64,000 nt of DNA from Ignavibacteria bacterium (GCA_016710985.1 JADJTX010000020.1:1-64000), one strand, 5' to 3'. Numbered from the stretch's first letter, positions 9,323 through 18,733 are shown. Program-made: numbers and translations. Notes: a model not told the origin generated them from the letters alone.

Positions 9323-10990
9323 CTACTTATACGCTTCCTTATGCACAGTCTTCACCGCCCTACCCGACGGATCATTTGCATTCTGAAATGAAGCATCCCA
9401 TGCAAGCGCTTCAGGCGTGCTGCATGCAACAGACTTTACTGACGGTACACACATTGCCGCAGAGTCTGATGGAAAATGTTCACTGAAGATAACACGGTAA
9501 CGATACTCTTCCTTACTCATCGGAGGATGAATAGGAAAACGGAACTTAGCATTTGCCAGTTGTTCATCAGTGACCTGCTCTTCAGCAACAGCTTTGAGAG
9601 TGTCAATCCAGCTGTACCCAACACCATCTGAGAACTGTTCTTTCTGCCTCCACGCTACACTCTCCGGCAGATAATCTTCAAACGCTTTTCTCAAAATCCA
9701 CTTTTCCATTTTTCCTTCACCTGCCATCTTATCTTTTGGATTGAGATTCATTGCAACTTCCATGAACTCTTTATCCAAAAATGGAACACGTCCTTCGATA
9801 CCCCATGCGGCAAGTGATTTATTTGCGCGCAGACAATCATAAAGATGAAGCTTGCTTAATTTGCGGATAGTCTCTTCGTGAAATGCCTGTGGATTCGGAG
9901 CTTTATGAAAATAAAGATAACCTCCGAAAATTTCATCTGCACCCTCACCGGATAAAACCATTTTAATTCCCATGGATTTTATTACACGCGCAAGCAGATA
10001 CATCGGAGTTGATGCGCGGATGGTCGTAACGTCGTACGTTTCGAGATGGTAGATCACATCATGAATTGCATCGAGACCTTCCTGAATTGTAAAATTTATT
10101 TCGTGATGAACAGAGCCGATATGTTCAGCAACTTCTCTTGCAGCTTTCAGATCCGGCGAACCGACAAGACCAATTGCAAAAGAATGAAGCTGCGGATACC
10201 ATGCCTGCTGCTTATCATCTGATTCAACCCGTTTTGCAGCAAACCTTTTGGTAACTGCTGAAATAATAGACGAATCCAAACCGCCGGAAAGAAGAACCCC
10301 ATACGGAACATCTGACATCAGTTGCCTGTGAACTGATTGCTCAAGTGCAGTTCTTAATTCCTGAATATCTGAAATATTGTCTTTTACATTATCAAACTTA
10401 GTCCAGTCTTTATCATACCATTTTTTTAATTCCTGTCCTTCTTTGCTGTAAAGATAATGACCGGGAAGAAACTCCTGAATTTTATTGCAGACACCTTCGA
10501 GTGCTGTTAATTCAGACGCTACATAAAAATTTCCGTGTTTATCCCAGCCCATATACAAAGGCATTACACCGATGTGATCACGCGCAATGAAATAAGAATC
10601 TTCTTCCTTATCATATAAAGCGAATGCAAAAATTCCGTTGAGTTCGTGAATAAAGCTAATTCCTTTTTTCCTGTAAAGAGCAAGGATGACCTCACAGTCC
10701 GACTCTGTCATAAACTCGTAGTCCCCTACTTCCTTTCTTAATTCCTGATGATTATATATTTCACCGTTAGCTGCGAGTACTAAGTTTCTTTCCTTGCTGT
10801 ATAAAGGCTGACCGCCGGATTTTGGATCGACGATCGCAAGTCTCTCGTGAGCAAAGATCACATTATCACCGCAATAAACTCCCGACCAGTCCGGTCCGCG
10901 ATGACGAACTTTCTTTGACATTTCTAAAATTGCGGGCCGTAATTCTTTGACACCATTTTTATTGCTGAAAACACATACAATTCCGCACAT
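9323..10990 (-). CDS. asnB: Asparagine synthase (glutamine-hydrolysing), class B
   Basis: Converts aspartate, ATP and glutamine to asparagine, AMP and glutamate in the cytoplasm. The protein is intact at 555 residues, the usual length of bacterial AsnB. The N-terminal glutaminase domain starts 'MCGIVCVFSN', with the catalytic Cys2 exposed after Met removal, and includes 'RHRGPDWSG' and 'AANGEIYNH'. The synthetase domain has the ATP-binding 'LSGGLDSS' at residues 234-241 and 'SGEGADEIFGGY'. The start at 10990 is fixed by the need for Cys at position 2. The downstream side is a CACAGAG inverted repeat and the upstream side a short iterated 'GATTGGTTAATT' stretch. There are no operon partners. 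Identification is secure. Confidence 0.97.
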   Translation of the reverse strand: MCGIVCVFSNKNGVKELRPAILEMSKKVRHRGPDWSGVYCGDNVIFAHERLAIVDPKSGGQPLYSKERNLVLAANGEIYNHQELRKEVGDYEFMTESDCEVILALYRKKGISFIHELNGIFAFALYDKEEDSYFIARDHIGVMPLYMGWDKHGNFYVASELTALEGVCNKIQEFLPGHYLYSKEGQELKKWYDKDWTKFDNVKDNISDIQELRTALEQSVHRQLMSDVPYGVLLSGGLDSSIISAVTKRFAAKRVESDDKQQAWYPQLHSFAIGLVGSPDLKAAREVAEHIGSVHHEINFTIQEGLDAIHDVIYHLETYDVTTIRASTPMYLLARVIKSMGIKMVLSGEGADEIFGGYLYFHKAPNPQAFHEETIRKLSKLHLYDCLRANKSLAAWGIEGRVPFLDKEFMEVAMNLNPKDKMAGEGKMEKWILRKAFEDYLPESVAWRQKEQFSDGVGYSWIDTLKAVAEEQVTDEQLANAKFRFPIHPPMSKEEYRYRVIFSEHFPSDSAAMCVPSVKSVACSTPEALAWDASFQNANDPSGRAVKTVHKEAYK

Positions 10991-11099
10991 AAAGTATTTT
11001 ATGATTTAATTATTTCCTGCTCTTATTTAAAAAAGGGAATATTAAAGAGTGAGGTTAAAAATTTGTTTCAACTGCAATTTACCCAATTCAGAAAATATT

Positions 11100-11172
11100 A
11101 ACAATTCGTTAATTGGTTAATTCGTTGATTGGTTGATTGGTTAATAGAAATTTGTTAAATGGTCGATTAATG
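11100..11172. repeat. Iterated TTAATTGGTTGATTGG words
   Basis: Heptamer- to octamer-like words (TTAATTGG, TTGATTGG, TTAATTCG) are repeated head to tail upstream of asnB. Closely similar stretches lie at 15392-15460 (inverse strand) and 21408-21470. Confidence 0.6.
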
Positions 11173-11219
11173 AATCACCCAATTGAAATCCAATCAGCTT
11201 TTTGCTAAAACCCACAAAG

Positions 11220-11801
11220 TTACCTTAACTGAGTCAGCCATATCTTATAAACTTTACCTTCATCATCTTCAATCCAGCCTTCCCTCTCTATTCCTGTTTT
11301 CTTAAGAAGCTTCACAGTGTTAATGTTCTCGGGGTTGATTGTTGCAATTAGCTGTTTTCCCATTCCGGATGAATACGAGTTTACCTGATTCAGCACCTCC
11401 AGCATAAGTCCCCGTCCCCAGTATTCTTTGTTAAGAAGATATACTACTTCAAGCTCATTACCAACTGTATTTTGGGTTTGCTTGAGTTCAAAATGACCAA
11501 TCAGATTCCCTTCAAACTCTATTCCCCATATTTCAAAATGCCTATCCTGAAGCGAGCCATTGTAAATTTCAAAGCATTTATCAAACAAGCTGAATGCATC
11601 CTCCGGCGTTTCGCAATGCTGACCTCCCATATATTTATTTACTTCCCTATCAGTAAATAATTCTCCGAAAATTTTCTTATCGGAGGCGATATATTTACGA
11701 AGCATTGTTCTGTTTGTAAATATATTTTTGTTAAGTCCGGTCTTCATATTGATGTTTATATTGCTTGAATTATTTCTCTGCATTCTACGGAAAATTTTCA
11801 T
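11220..11801 (-). CDS. GNAT family N-acetyltransferase (RimJ/RimL type)
   Basis: A 193-residue protein with the GNAT fold pattern: 'TMLRKYIASDKKIF' early, 'GNLIGHFELK' in the middle, acetyl-CoA-loop region 'LLNKEYWGRGLMLEVL' and 'TINPENINTVKLLKKTG' near the end. The latter resembles the 'N..S..LLEKIGF' motif of RimJ/RimL-type ribosomal or small-molecule acetyltransferases. The substrate cannot be told from sequence. The first 19 residues are basic and Asn-rich and may not be translated; an alternative start is the Met at about 11744. No operon partner is adjacent. Confidence 0.8.
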   Translation of the reverse strand: MKIFRRMQRNNSSNININMKTGLNKNIFTNRTMLRKYIASDKKIFGELFTDREVNKYMGGQHCETPEDAFSLFDKCFEIYNGSLQDRHFEIWGIEFEGNLIGHFELKQTQNTVGNELEVVYLLNKEYWGRGLMLEVLNQVNSYSSGMGKQLIATINPENINTVKLLKKTGIEREGWIEDDEGKVYKIWLTQLR

Positions 11802-12136
11802 TTAACTTAGAAATTAAATCTGAGAAATAACATGACACTAATTATGATCCCATCCGTCCAAAACGTTTAATCTATAACAAACGGGTTTGAAAACGGGTTT
11901 GTGGGGGTTCGGGGTTGTTTATTAGAGTTGATGGACAGAAGGTAAGATCAATATTATTCAAAAAATAATATCAAAACGGATTAAATTTTGTGCTATTTTA
12001 AATTTTTAAAAAAAGTTTTGGACAGTAATGATTAATTTTCAGTTACCTTTGAAATGATTGACTGTTTTGTTTTAAATGCAGTTACTATTTTTAAATCAAA
12101 TCACAGGATAAATTCATCGAACATAGCATCAGTATT
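11802..12136. other. Spacer without recognisable features
   Basis: This divergent spacer between the acetyltransferase and the aldo/keto reductase must contain both promoters. I see no hairpin, dispersed repeat or clear consensus promoter. A G-rich 'GTGGGGGTTCGGGGTTG' lies near 11901. Confidence 0.4.
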
Positions 12137-13120
12137 TTGAAAAAACTAAATTCAATAACCAGAGAATTATTCCCCATCGGTCTTGGCTGCATGGGAATGT
12201 CCGATTTCTATGGAAGCAAAGCTACACGAGATGATTCTCAAAGCATAGAAACAATAAAAGCCGCGCTCGATGCCGGAATAAATTTCCTAAATACTGCTGA
12301 CTACTACGGTTCCGGTCATAATGAACTGCTGATACGGGAAGCAATCAAAAATAGAAGTGAAAAACCTTTGATCGCCGTAAAGTTCGGTGGACTGAGAACC
12401 CCGTCTGGTGGATTTACCGGTGTTGATACGACACCTAATGCAGTAAAGAACTTTGCCGCTTATACACTGACAAGACTTAAAGTCGAAGCAATTGATATTT
12501 ATTTGCCGGGCAGAATTAATCCTGCCATTCCCATTGAAGATACAGTTGGTGCAGTTGCCGATCTTATCAAAGAAGGTAAAGTAAAATATCTGGGGCTGTC
12601 TGAAGCGAACGCAGATGCGATCAGAAAAGCCAATGCTGTTCACCCCGTGTCAGTATTAGAGATCGAATATTCACTCGCTACGCGTTTAATTGAGAAAGAG
12701 ATCCTACCTGTCTGCAGGGAACTTGGCATTGGAATTGTTGCCTATGGTGTTTTGTGCCGGGGATTATTATCCGGAGAAATGACAGGCAAACTTGAAGCAA
12801 CAGATTTCAGAGCTCATTCACCGCGCTTTACAGGAAAAAATTTTGAGGACAATCAAAAGAAGGTGGCTGTTCTTAAAAAGCTTGCAGATGAAAAAGGATG
12901 CACGGCTTCACAACTTGCAATTGCATGGGTGCTGAATCAGGGAAACGATATACTTCCGTTGGTAGGAACGACAAAAGCAGGTCGTTTGAATGAAATACTG
13001 GAAGCTGTAAATATTAAATTGACTGCCGAAGAACTAACTACACTTTCCGAAACATTTCCCGAAGGATCATTTGCGGGTGAAAGATATGATGAGAATCAAT
13101 TGAGAATTGTTGCAAGCTGA
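12137..13120 (+). CDS. Aldo/keto reductase
   Basis: NAD(P)H-dependent oxidoreductase of the AKR superfamily, 327 residues, cytoplasmic. Visible family elements are 'GLGCMGMSDFYG', 'GINFLNTADYYGSG' (catalytic Asp and Tyr), 'LIAVKFGG' (catalytic Lys) and 'VKYLGLSEANADAIRKA'. The usual 'QxHR' His segment reads 'IDIYLPGRINPAIPIEDTVG', so the fourth tetrad residue is replaced, as in the AKR subgroup that has 'YxPARxDP' here. The NADP-binding end 'VLNQGNDILPLVGTTKAGR' is present. The start codon appears to be TTG with no clear ribosome site. Substrate unknown. The gene stands alone, followed 73 bp later by a secreted YCF48 protein. Confidence 0.9.
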   Translation: MKKLNSITRELFPIGLGCMGMSDFYGSKATRDDSQSIETIKAALDAGINFLNTADYYGSGHNELLIREAIKNRSEKPLIAVKFGGLRTPSGGFTGVDTTPNAVKNFAAYTLTRLKVEAIDIYLPGRINPAIPIEDTVGAVADLIKEGKVKYLGLSEANADAIRKANAVHPVSVLEIEYSLATRLIEKEILPVCRELGIGIVAYGVLCRGLLSGEMTGKLEATDFRAHSPRFTGKNFEDNQKKVAVLKKLADEKGCTASQLAIAWVLNQGNDILPLVGTTKAGRLNEILEAVNIKLTAEELTTLSETFPEGSFAGERYDENQLRIVAS

Positions 13121-13193
13121 AATTGGAAAGAAACAGAACGCGGATCACACGGATTTAACGGAATAATAACGGATTTTATTTAGTGGACAGTTA

Positions 13194-15362
13194 ATGATAA
13201 ACTATAACAATATGTTTTTAAGAAAATATTTTTTTATATTAATTCTCATACCGGCTTTATTTAATGTTAATACATCGTCTGCACAATCAGGATGGTTCTG
13301 GCAGAATCAAACTCCTTTACAGGTTAACCGTCTTCAAATTCAGTTTGTAAATTCAAACACAGCATTTTCCATTGAGAATGGAATATCTAAATCTACTGAC
13401 TGCGGAACTACCTGGACATCATTGAGCTCTCCCCATTCATCATTCCTTTATGCAATGAATTTTGTAAATGAAAATACCGGGTATGTTATTTTGGCAAATT
13501 CATCCGGTAATATATTAAAAACTACAAATGGCGGAAACAACTGGACGGAAATGTCAACAGGTACCGGCTATCAGTTTTATGCGATTAAGTTCACTGATGA
13601 AAACACAGGTTACATCGGTGGTAATCGTCTTGATCCTCAGAATAACGGTGTAATAATGAAAACTACAAACGGCGGAATTAACTGGACGGTTCAGGGTCCT
13701 GTATCAAATTACGCAATTACTTCATTCAGTTTTCCATCTCTGCAAACCGGTTATGCCTGCGCTACCGGCGGTGTTATTTTTAAAACCACAAGCGGTGGTG
13801 AATATTGGGATGCGAACAGTATCAGTCCATTCTATTCATTTTATGAAGTATGTTTTACTTCAGAGAATGAGGGCTTTGTAACAGATTACTGGTACAGCCA
13901 GTTATGGAAAACTACTAATGCAGGAATTAACTGGACAGGAACCCCCGGGTTGGCAGGGATCCCCGTTAATGAGATTACTTTCATAAACAACCAAACAGGA
14001 TTTGTTTTATCAACTCAGGGACATGTACTTAAAACTACAAACAGCGGAGATAACTGGAGTATTTATAATCTTAACGCCGGTCTGCGTACTACATCAATCT
14101 CATTTTCAAATTCTGATACAGGCATAATTGCGGGTTACGGTGGATTATTAATGAAGACAACTGATCAGGGTAACACCTGGAGTCAGCCGCCTGTTCTTAC
14201 GACTCAACATCTAAATAACGTATATTTTTCATCGGGCGAGACAGGATATGCTGCAGGTAATTCAGGAACAATTCTGAAAACAATTAATGCCGGTAATAAC
14301 TGGGTTTCATTACCAACTAACATTGCGACTGACTTTACAAATCTTGTTTTCATAAATGACAATACAGGTTTTACGGGTGAATACTCAGGCGTATATAAAA
14401 CTTCGAATGGCGGTTTGAACTGGGCGATTAAATCGATAGGAGCAGGCACTAAAATCATGAAAATTCACTTCAGAGATTCATTGAACGGAACATTGATAGA
14501 TGAAGCGGGAAGAGTTTTAAAAACTACAAACTGCGGTGACAATTGGTTTGAATATTCGGATATCCCGGTATTTCTATCTGTCAGCGATGTAAGCTTTGTT
14601 TCTGACAGCGTTATATATGTGTCTGATTTTGGCATTACAGAAACGGAAGTATTCAGATCAATTAATTCAGGATTAAACTGGGCATCGGTCTCTTCAATAA
14701 AAAGCATTTCTTCAGGAAGTCTTTTGTGCTTTATTAATAAAGATACCGGGTTTATTGCAGGCAAAGAAGAACTTTTTCATCATCTGGTTTTGAGGACTAC
14801 AAATGGCGGCGCAGACTGGCAGACTGATTCAGTCGGCAGTTTCTTTGACTTTAATGATCTTTATTTTGTAAACTCAAACACCGGATACATGGCGGGAATC
14901 TCCGGGAAGATATTTAAAACTACTAATACCGGAATAAACTGGTATTCTCAGACTACAGTTACTGTCAACAGTCTGAATTCGGTTTTTTTTATAGGTCAGG
15001 ATACCGGGTATGTCGTAGGTGATTACGGAACCATTCTTAAAACAGTTACCGCCGGTGAAATTCCAATAGGTATAAATGCTTCTGATATATTTTTACCGGA
15101 TGATTTTTATTTATATCAAAACTATCCGAATCCTTTTAATCCTGCTACAACGATCAAATTCAGAGTCAATAAAATTTCAAATATGATTCTGAAAATATAT
15201 GATATCTCCGGTAAAGAAGTAGCTGAATTAGCACACGGAAAATTTCAACCCGGTATCTATTCCGTTAAATGGAATGCCGCTTCTTATCCAAGCGGCGTTT
15301 ACTTTTACCGGATTGCAACAGGAAGTTATGTTGAGACTAAGAGAATGGTATTAATAAAATAA
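13194..15362 (+). CDS. Secreted YCF48-like propeller protein with T9SS sorting domain
   Basis: An intact 722-residue exported protein. A signal peptide ('KYFFILILIPALFNVNTSSAQ') follows the start; the Met at 13212 is an equally good start. The body is a series of about a dozen YCF48/Hcf136-type repeats with the pattern 'NTGY..G..G.I.KTTNGG.NW', which form beta-propellers. The last 80 residues are a T9SS sorting domain ('LYQNYPNPFNPATTI', 'IYDISGKEVAEL', 'YPSGVYFYRIATG', 'MVLIK'). The role is likely surface-exposed or secreted; no ligand can be assigned. The sorting domain type differs from the dockerin-like end of the similar propeller protein at 22935-25328. Confidence 0.93.
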   Translation: MINYNNMFLRKYFFILILIPALFNVNTSSAQSGWFWQNQTPLQVNRLQIQFVNSNTAFSIENGISKSTDCGTTWTSLSSPHSSFLYAMNFVNENTGYVILANSSGNILKTTNGGNNWTEMSTGTGYQFYAIKFTDENTGYIGGNRLDPQNNGVIMKTTNGGINWTVQGPVSNYAITSFSFPSLQTGYACATGGVIFKTTSGGEYWDANSISPFYSFYEVCFTSENEGFVTDYWYSQLWKTTNAGINWTGTPGLAGIPVNEITFINNQTGFVLSTQGHVLKTTNSGDNWSIYNLNAGLRTTSISFSNSDTGIIAGYGGLLMKTTDQGNTWSQPPVLTTQHLNNVYFSSGETGYAAGNSGTILKTINAGNNWVSLPTNIATDFTNLVFINDNTGFTGEYSGVYKTSNGGLNWAIKSIGAGTKIMKIHFRDSLNGTLIDEAGRVLKTTNCGDNWFEYSDIPVFLSVSDVSFVSDSVIYVSDFGITETEVFRSINSGLNWASVSSIKSISSGSLLCFINKDTGFIAGKEELFHHLVLRTTNGGADWQTDSVGSFFDFNDLYFVNSNTGYMAGISGKIFKTTNTGINWYSQTTVTVNSLNSVFFIGQDTGYVVGDYGTILKTVTAGEIPIGINASDIFLPDDFYLYQNYPNPFNPATTIKFRVNKISNMILKIYDISGKEVAELAHGKFQPGIYSVKWNAASYPSGVYFYRIATGSYVETKRMVLIK

Positions 15363-15391
15363 ATGTGAAGTCTGATAAAGAAAAATCAAAA

Positions 15392-15460
15392 AATCAATCA
15401 ACTACAAACATACTATTCAACCGATCAACCAGTTAACTAATCAACCAATCAACCAGCTCA
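15392..15460. repeat. Iterated CAACCAATCAA words
   Basis: 'ATCAACCAGTTAACTAATC'-type words are repeated head to tail between two convergent genes. They are the inverse strand of the 'GATTGGTTAATT' iterations at 11100-11172 and 21408-21470. The last bases overlap the 3' end of the next minus-strand gene. Confidence 0.6.
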
Positions 15461-16063
15461 ATACATCTTACTTTCAATCACCTTAATGCAATTCTCATTG
15501 CCCGGTCCGAGAAACGGATTCTTGCCGTCATTAAAATCGGACAGCCATTTACCGGCTCCCAGTATTGATTTATCACTGCATTGCAGAATGTAAATGGTTT
15601 TGTTTTTCATACCGTAAGATTTTACAAGCTCAATTATGTAATTGCTGAGAATTCCGAAGAAGAATCTTTGCTCTGTGAGTGAGCTTGAAGCAGCAATGCG
15701 TGACCTTGCTTCCGGAGCATATCTCATGAATAATTCCCAGTTTCTTGGCACTGTACTTTTGTCTATTGTATCAGACCTGCTCTGAACCTTTTCGAGAAAC
15801 TGAAGCGCCTGCGTTTGTGCTGTTGATGAATCATTTTTTGAAAGTGAATTTTTTATAAGAAGATAATCAGCAAACAATTCGCTAAGTATCCTGCTTGTGT
15901 TTTCTTTCTGAAGGTTTGATCTGTCATTTAAAGAATCAGAATTTGCATTCTGAAAGGCAGTTAAGTTTGCATTTCTAATTTCATTCTTCGCAATGCCGCT
16001 GCTGACGATAGCGGCAAAGATAAAAAAGATAAAAAAAATGCATACAAAAACATTTTTAAGCAT
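15458..16063 (-). CDS. Exported DUF3347-like protein
   Basis: A 201-residue protein with a hydrophobic N-terminus ('VFVCIFFIFFIFAAIVSSGIA') acting as signal or anchor. The middle is helical ('ELFADYLLIKNSLSKNDSSTAQTQ'). The end 'YILQCSDKSILGAGKWLSDF' followed by 'NPFLGPGNENC' matches the shape of the DUF3347 ending, which in typical members reads 'YCPMA..GKGA.WLS...NPYFG..M..CG'. The two Cys and the 'WLS...NPFLG' core are kept, but the Met of the putative metal-binding motif is not. DUF3347 domains are often found in periplasmic proteins linked to copper or other metals; that role is inference here. It heads a run of small minus-strand genes. Confidence 0.65.
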   Translation of the reverse strand: MLKNVFVCIFFIFFIFAAIVSSGIAKNEIRNANLTAFQNANSDSLNDRSNLQKENTSRILSELFADYLLIKNSLSKNDSSTAQTQALQFLEKVQSRSDTIDKSTVPRNWELFMRYAPEARSRIAASSSLTEQRFFFGILSNYIIELVKSYGMKNKTIYILQCSDKSILGAGKWLSDFNDGKNPFLGPGNENCIKVIESKMY

Positions 16064-16125
16064 ATTAATATATATTATTTTTTATTTTGAGAGTAGTATT
16101 ACACCTGTGATCAGCTCTTTGTTTA

Positions 16126-16438
16126 TTAATCTTTATCTTCTTCAAGATCGTTATGATTGTCACCGCCGAGACTGTAATAATTATTTTCTTCATCCTCACT
16201 GCCGACAGATTCCTCTGCATCATCCAGTTCAGAACCCGGTACATCAAGATCATCACCGCTTACATCATCTTCAAAGCTTTTTCATTCAGTTGATCGGGTT
16301 CAAGGTTCGGAGATTTTTTGAAACAACATCATCAGGATCCAATTTGTCCAGTTTGACTCCCCTGCTGAAAATATCTTCCGTATCAGGATAATCAGGATAC
16401 CCCGGCAGTTCTTCTTTTTTTTTCTTTCCTGTTTTCAT
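16126..16438 (-). pseudogene. Small acidic conserved protein ('PGSELDD...SLGGD'), frameshifted
   Basis: Starting at 'MKTGKKKKEELPGYPDYPDT' (16438), the reading frame continues with 'EDIFSRGVKLDKLDPDDVVS', shifts at an A run near 16318 and again near 16275, and ends 'DLDVPGSELDDAEESVGSED' then 'NNYYSLGGDNHNDLEEDKD' with stop at 16126. Adding one A to each run gives a 104-residue protein. The beginning (KKEELPGYP.YP..EDI) and the acidic end are a pattern I know from many Bacteroidota genomes, always of unknown function. The strong conservation despite low complexity argues for a real gene. It is missed by ordinary gene calling because of the two indels. Confidence 0.7.
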
Positions 16439-16447
16439 AAAATTATT

Positions 16448-17008
16448 TTACAGATTTAATGATTTAATTTTACCGGCAGTTATTGTAATTGCAAATTCCG
16501 TCGAACTTAATAATTCTCTGTCTCCCTTTACTTCACGCAATGTTTTTGCTTTCTTAAACTTATACATTGCTTCTTCAAATCTTTCCATATCAAAATATAC
16601 TTTACCCAGATGCTGATACACAACATCAGTATAATTATTTAATTCCTTATTCTCCCGGGAAATATTTTCCAGTCTTTTTAAAATATTAATTGAATCCTCA
16701 AACTTTCCTTGTTTTTGAAAAGTCTGTGACAAACGTAATTCGGCGATAAAGTGATCTGTCTTATTTTTTACTGCATCCAGGAGTTCTAAAGCTTTCAACA
16801 AAATTATTTCGGACTGTTCGTTGTTGCCGAAGACTCTGTAACTAACTCCAATCCTTGAAAACAGCTTCCCTTTATTAACCGGATCGTTTTCAGTCAATGC
16901 TTCTCTTTCTAAATGCAAAATCCCTTCATAGAAACTATCCGGATCATCAGGGACTTCGGTTAAGCTGCTGTCATAATGAATGTTCATGTTGAATCCGGTA
17001 TTTATCAA
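16448..17008 (-). CDS. TPR-repeat protein
   Basis: A 186-residue soluble protein without a signal peptide. It carries four to five tetratricopeptide-like helical pairs: 'GKLFSRIGVSYRVFGNNEQS', 'AELRLSQTFQKQGKFEDSI', 'VYQHLGKVYFDMERFEEAMY'. Such repeats mediate protein-protein contacts; the partner is unknown. The Met at 16987 ('MNIHYDSSL') is a plausible alternative start. It lies 9 bp upstream of the acidic-protein gene on the same strand, so the two may be co-transcribed. Confidence 0.75.
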   Translation of the reverse strand: MINTGFNMNIHYDSSLTEVPDDPDSFYEGILHLEREALTENDPVNKGKLFSRIGVSYRVFGNNEQSEIILLKALELLDAVKNKTDHFIAELRLSQTFQKQGKFEDSINILKRLENISRENKELNNYTDVVYQHLGKVYFDMERFEEAMYKFKKAKTLREVKGDRELLSSTEFAITITAGKIKSLNL

Positions 17009-17201
17009 GACAGTTAGTTTGTTTTACTCAACTTAGAAGTATTAATTTTAATAAAACAGGAAAAGGAATGGAACTTCATTAAGATGAAATGTCTCCTGTA
17101 AAATAGTAAACAAAAGTCTTATCGAACATTTACTTTAATAAATGACTGATAAAGACTCTTGTTTAATCAATATTCCTTGTCAACTATCTTAAAAATGATA
17201 G

Positions 17202-17801
17202 TCACTTTGTCTTAAAGCAATCACCCGGCTGATTTGTCGAACTCATGATTTGATCATATACTTCCTGACTAAGAATTACAGGTTTACAGTTAATCCCTTC
17301 ATTCTTTAGTTTTTTCACAAATGATCTCAGATGATTCTGAGATGCATTGTCCAGACATCCGTAAAGTGTTTTGATCTTTTCGTTTTCGGCTTTTGACAAA
17401 TAATTTCTCAGATCGTCTATGTCTTTTTCTTCATATCTTGCAGCAGCCCTGAGAGCATCAGTGAAAGAATATCCTCCGATTGTCATCATTTCATCATATA
17501 GTGCTTTTACTTCTTTCTGATAAAACTCACCTGCCGGGAGATTCGCTGAACCGGGATCTATTCCAAGCTCAGTCATCAAATTTAAAACATGCTCCTGATG
17601 AGTCTTTTCTGCGTCCATTACATTTTGGAAAACCTTTTCATTGTATTTAGCAAACATGGCAGAATAAAAATCATATGCCGCTTTTTCTTCCTCAAATGTA
17701 TAGATCAGCCCGTTTTTTTCTTCTTCAGTATACTGTGAATAGGAACTTTTTGCGCAGAAAACAAACAGGAAGGATATAAATATTGTTATTAAAATTCTCA
17801 T
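17202..17801 (-). CDS. DUF2202 ferritin-like exported protein
   Basis: The protein has a signal peptide ('MRILITIFISFLFVFCAKSS') followed by a four-helix domain of DUF2202/ferritin-like type: 'YTFEEEKAAYDFYSAMFAKY', 'VMDAEKTHQEHVLNLM', 'AARYEEKDIDDLRNYLS', 'ASQNHLRSFVKKL'. The Glu and His residues in helices 1, 2 and 3 are where the family carries possible metal ligands. The start at 17801 is chosen because a GAGGAGG ribosome site lies 9 bases before it; an upstream in-frame start at 17843 has no such site and would bury the signal peptide. Function in the family is unproven. Confidence 0.85.
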   Translation of the reverse strand: MRILITIFISFLFVFCAKSSYSQYTEEEKNGLIYTFEEEKAAYDFYSAMFAKYNEKVFQNVMDAEKTHQEHVLNLMTELGIDPGSANLPAGEFYQKEVKALYDEMMTIGGYSFTDALRAAARYEEKDIDDLRNYLSKAENEKIKTLYGCLDNASQNHLRSFVKKLKNEGINCKPVILSQEVYDQIMSSTNQPGDCFKTK

Positions 17802-17843
17802 GATATAATTGCCTCCTCTTTTAAAAAATATTCTGGTTTTCAT

Positions 17844-18195
17844 TACAATTTAATATTGATAACGAAAGAACTTCATTGGCTCAAAGTAGTATTTTTCTGA
17901 ATTTCAATTGCATCAAACTCACATAAATAATATTTTTTGCCTGTTCAAAAATACATATTATCTTTGTTTCATAAAATGATCCATGTCATAGTTTGAAAAT
18001 AAATATTGAAACCACTATTTAACATTTAGCAGGTTGGATCTAATTGTTGAAAAGAATGATCGGGGTAAATATCTGTAATATCTGCGAGAGCTAAATTATC
18101 GCCGGCTAAAAAAAGTGGTGTCAATAGCAAGTTATTCGGGATACTTTTATCACTGAAGGATTGAACTTAAAGAAGGTAATGGCAGGAAAGTGTAT
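17844..18195. other. Spacer with a possible coding remnant
   Basis: Apart from the weak remnant at 18029-18166 described separately, this 350-bp stretch is AT-rich and shows no repeats, hairpins or other genes. Confidence 0.4.
18029..18166 (-). pseudogene. Possible C-terminal remnant of a glutathione S-transferase-like protein
   Basis: One minus-strand frame stays open for about 45 codons and reads 'LTPLFLAGDNLALADITDIY'. The '(F)LAG(D)xLxLADI' string is the hallmark of the N-capping/hydrophobic staple region of glutathione S-transferases. No N-terminal thioredoxin-like domain is found nearby. It may be a decayed gene belonging to the adjacent small-enzyme cluster. A chance match is possible. 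Confidence 0.25.
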
Positions 18196-18720
18196 CTAAT
18201 TATACAATTCTTTGATGTAAACTCTGTTCTTATACTTATTTAAATCTATTTCAAAGTATGTATCACCAGTATATTTGAAACCATTTCTTTCATAAAAAGC
18301 AATTGCCCTTGAATTCATAAAATATACTGTAAGCCATATCATATTTTTACCTTTTGAGATCACAGCCATCTCAGCTTCTTTAAGAAGACCGTAACCTATG
18401 CCTTTACCGTAAAACCTCTCAAGCACATAAAGTTTACAGAGCTCCGGAGTTCTGATATTATCCGCCGGGCATACATTATCAAACTCTATCTCAGCAGCTC
18501 CCAAAAGGTTACCCCCATTGGATGCAACAATGATGTTACCGGGATTTTTAATAATTGTGTCTTCTATCTTCTCAACAGAAAATTGCCTGCTGATATAATT
18601 CGAAGATTCAGCCGTAACACCTTCGGTATCATAAGTTTGTATGTAAACCTGTTTGAATAAAACGGATAACTGCACTGAATCAGAAGACTCGGCTTTTCTG
18701 AAAACTATTCCTTCTTTCAT
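18196..18720 (-). CDS. GNAT family N-acetyltransferase
   Basis: A 174-residue acetyltransferase. The family motif A appears as 'LCKLYVLERFYGKGIGYGLL' (acetyl-CoA pyrophosphate loop R/Y-x-K-G-I-G), followed by 'MIWLTVYFMNSRAIAFYERN' and 'GFKYTGDTYFEIDL', the usual substrate and dimer region. The substrate is unknown. It is the last gene of a minus-strand cluster of small enzymes that runs up to 21405. Only 13 bp separate it from the DinB-like gene upstream, so they are likely co-transcribed. Confidence 0.88.
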   Translation of the reverse strand: MKEGIVFRKAESSDSVQLSVLFKQVYIQTYDTEGVTAESSNYISRQFSVEKIEDTIIKNPGNIIVASNGGNLLGAAEIEFDNVCPADNIRTPELCKLYVLERFYGKGIGYGLLKEAEMAVISKGKNMIWLTVYFMNSRAIAFYERNGFKYTGDTYFEIDLNKYKNRVYIKELYN

Positions 18721-18733
18721 TTGAAAAGTTTAG

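Noticed and set aside
15993..16391. Plus-strand open frame opposite the DUF3347 and acidic-protein genes
   Set aside because: Its peptide is His/Gln-rich noise; the minus strand carries recognisable conserved proteins.
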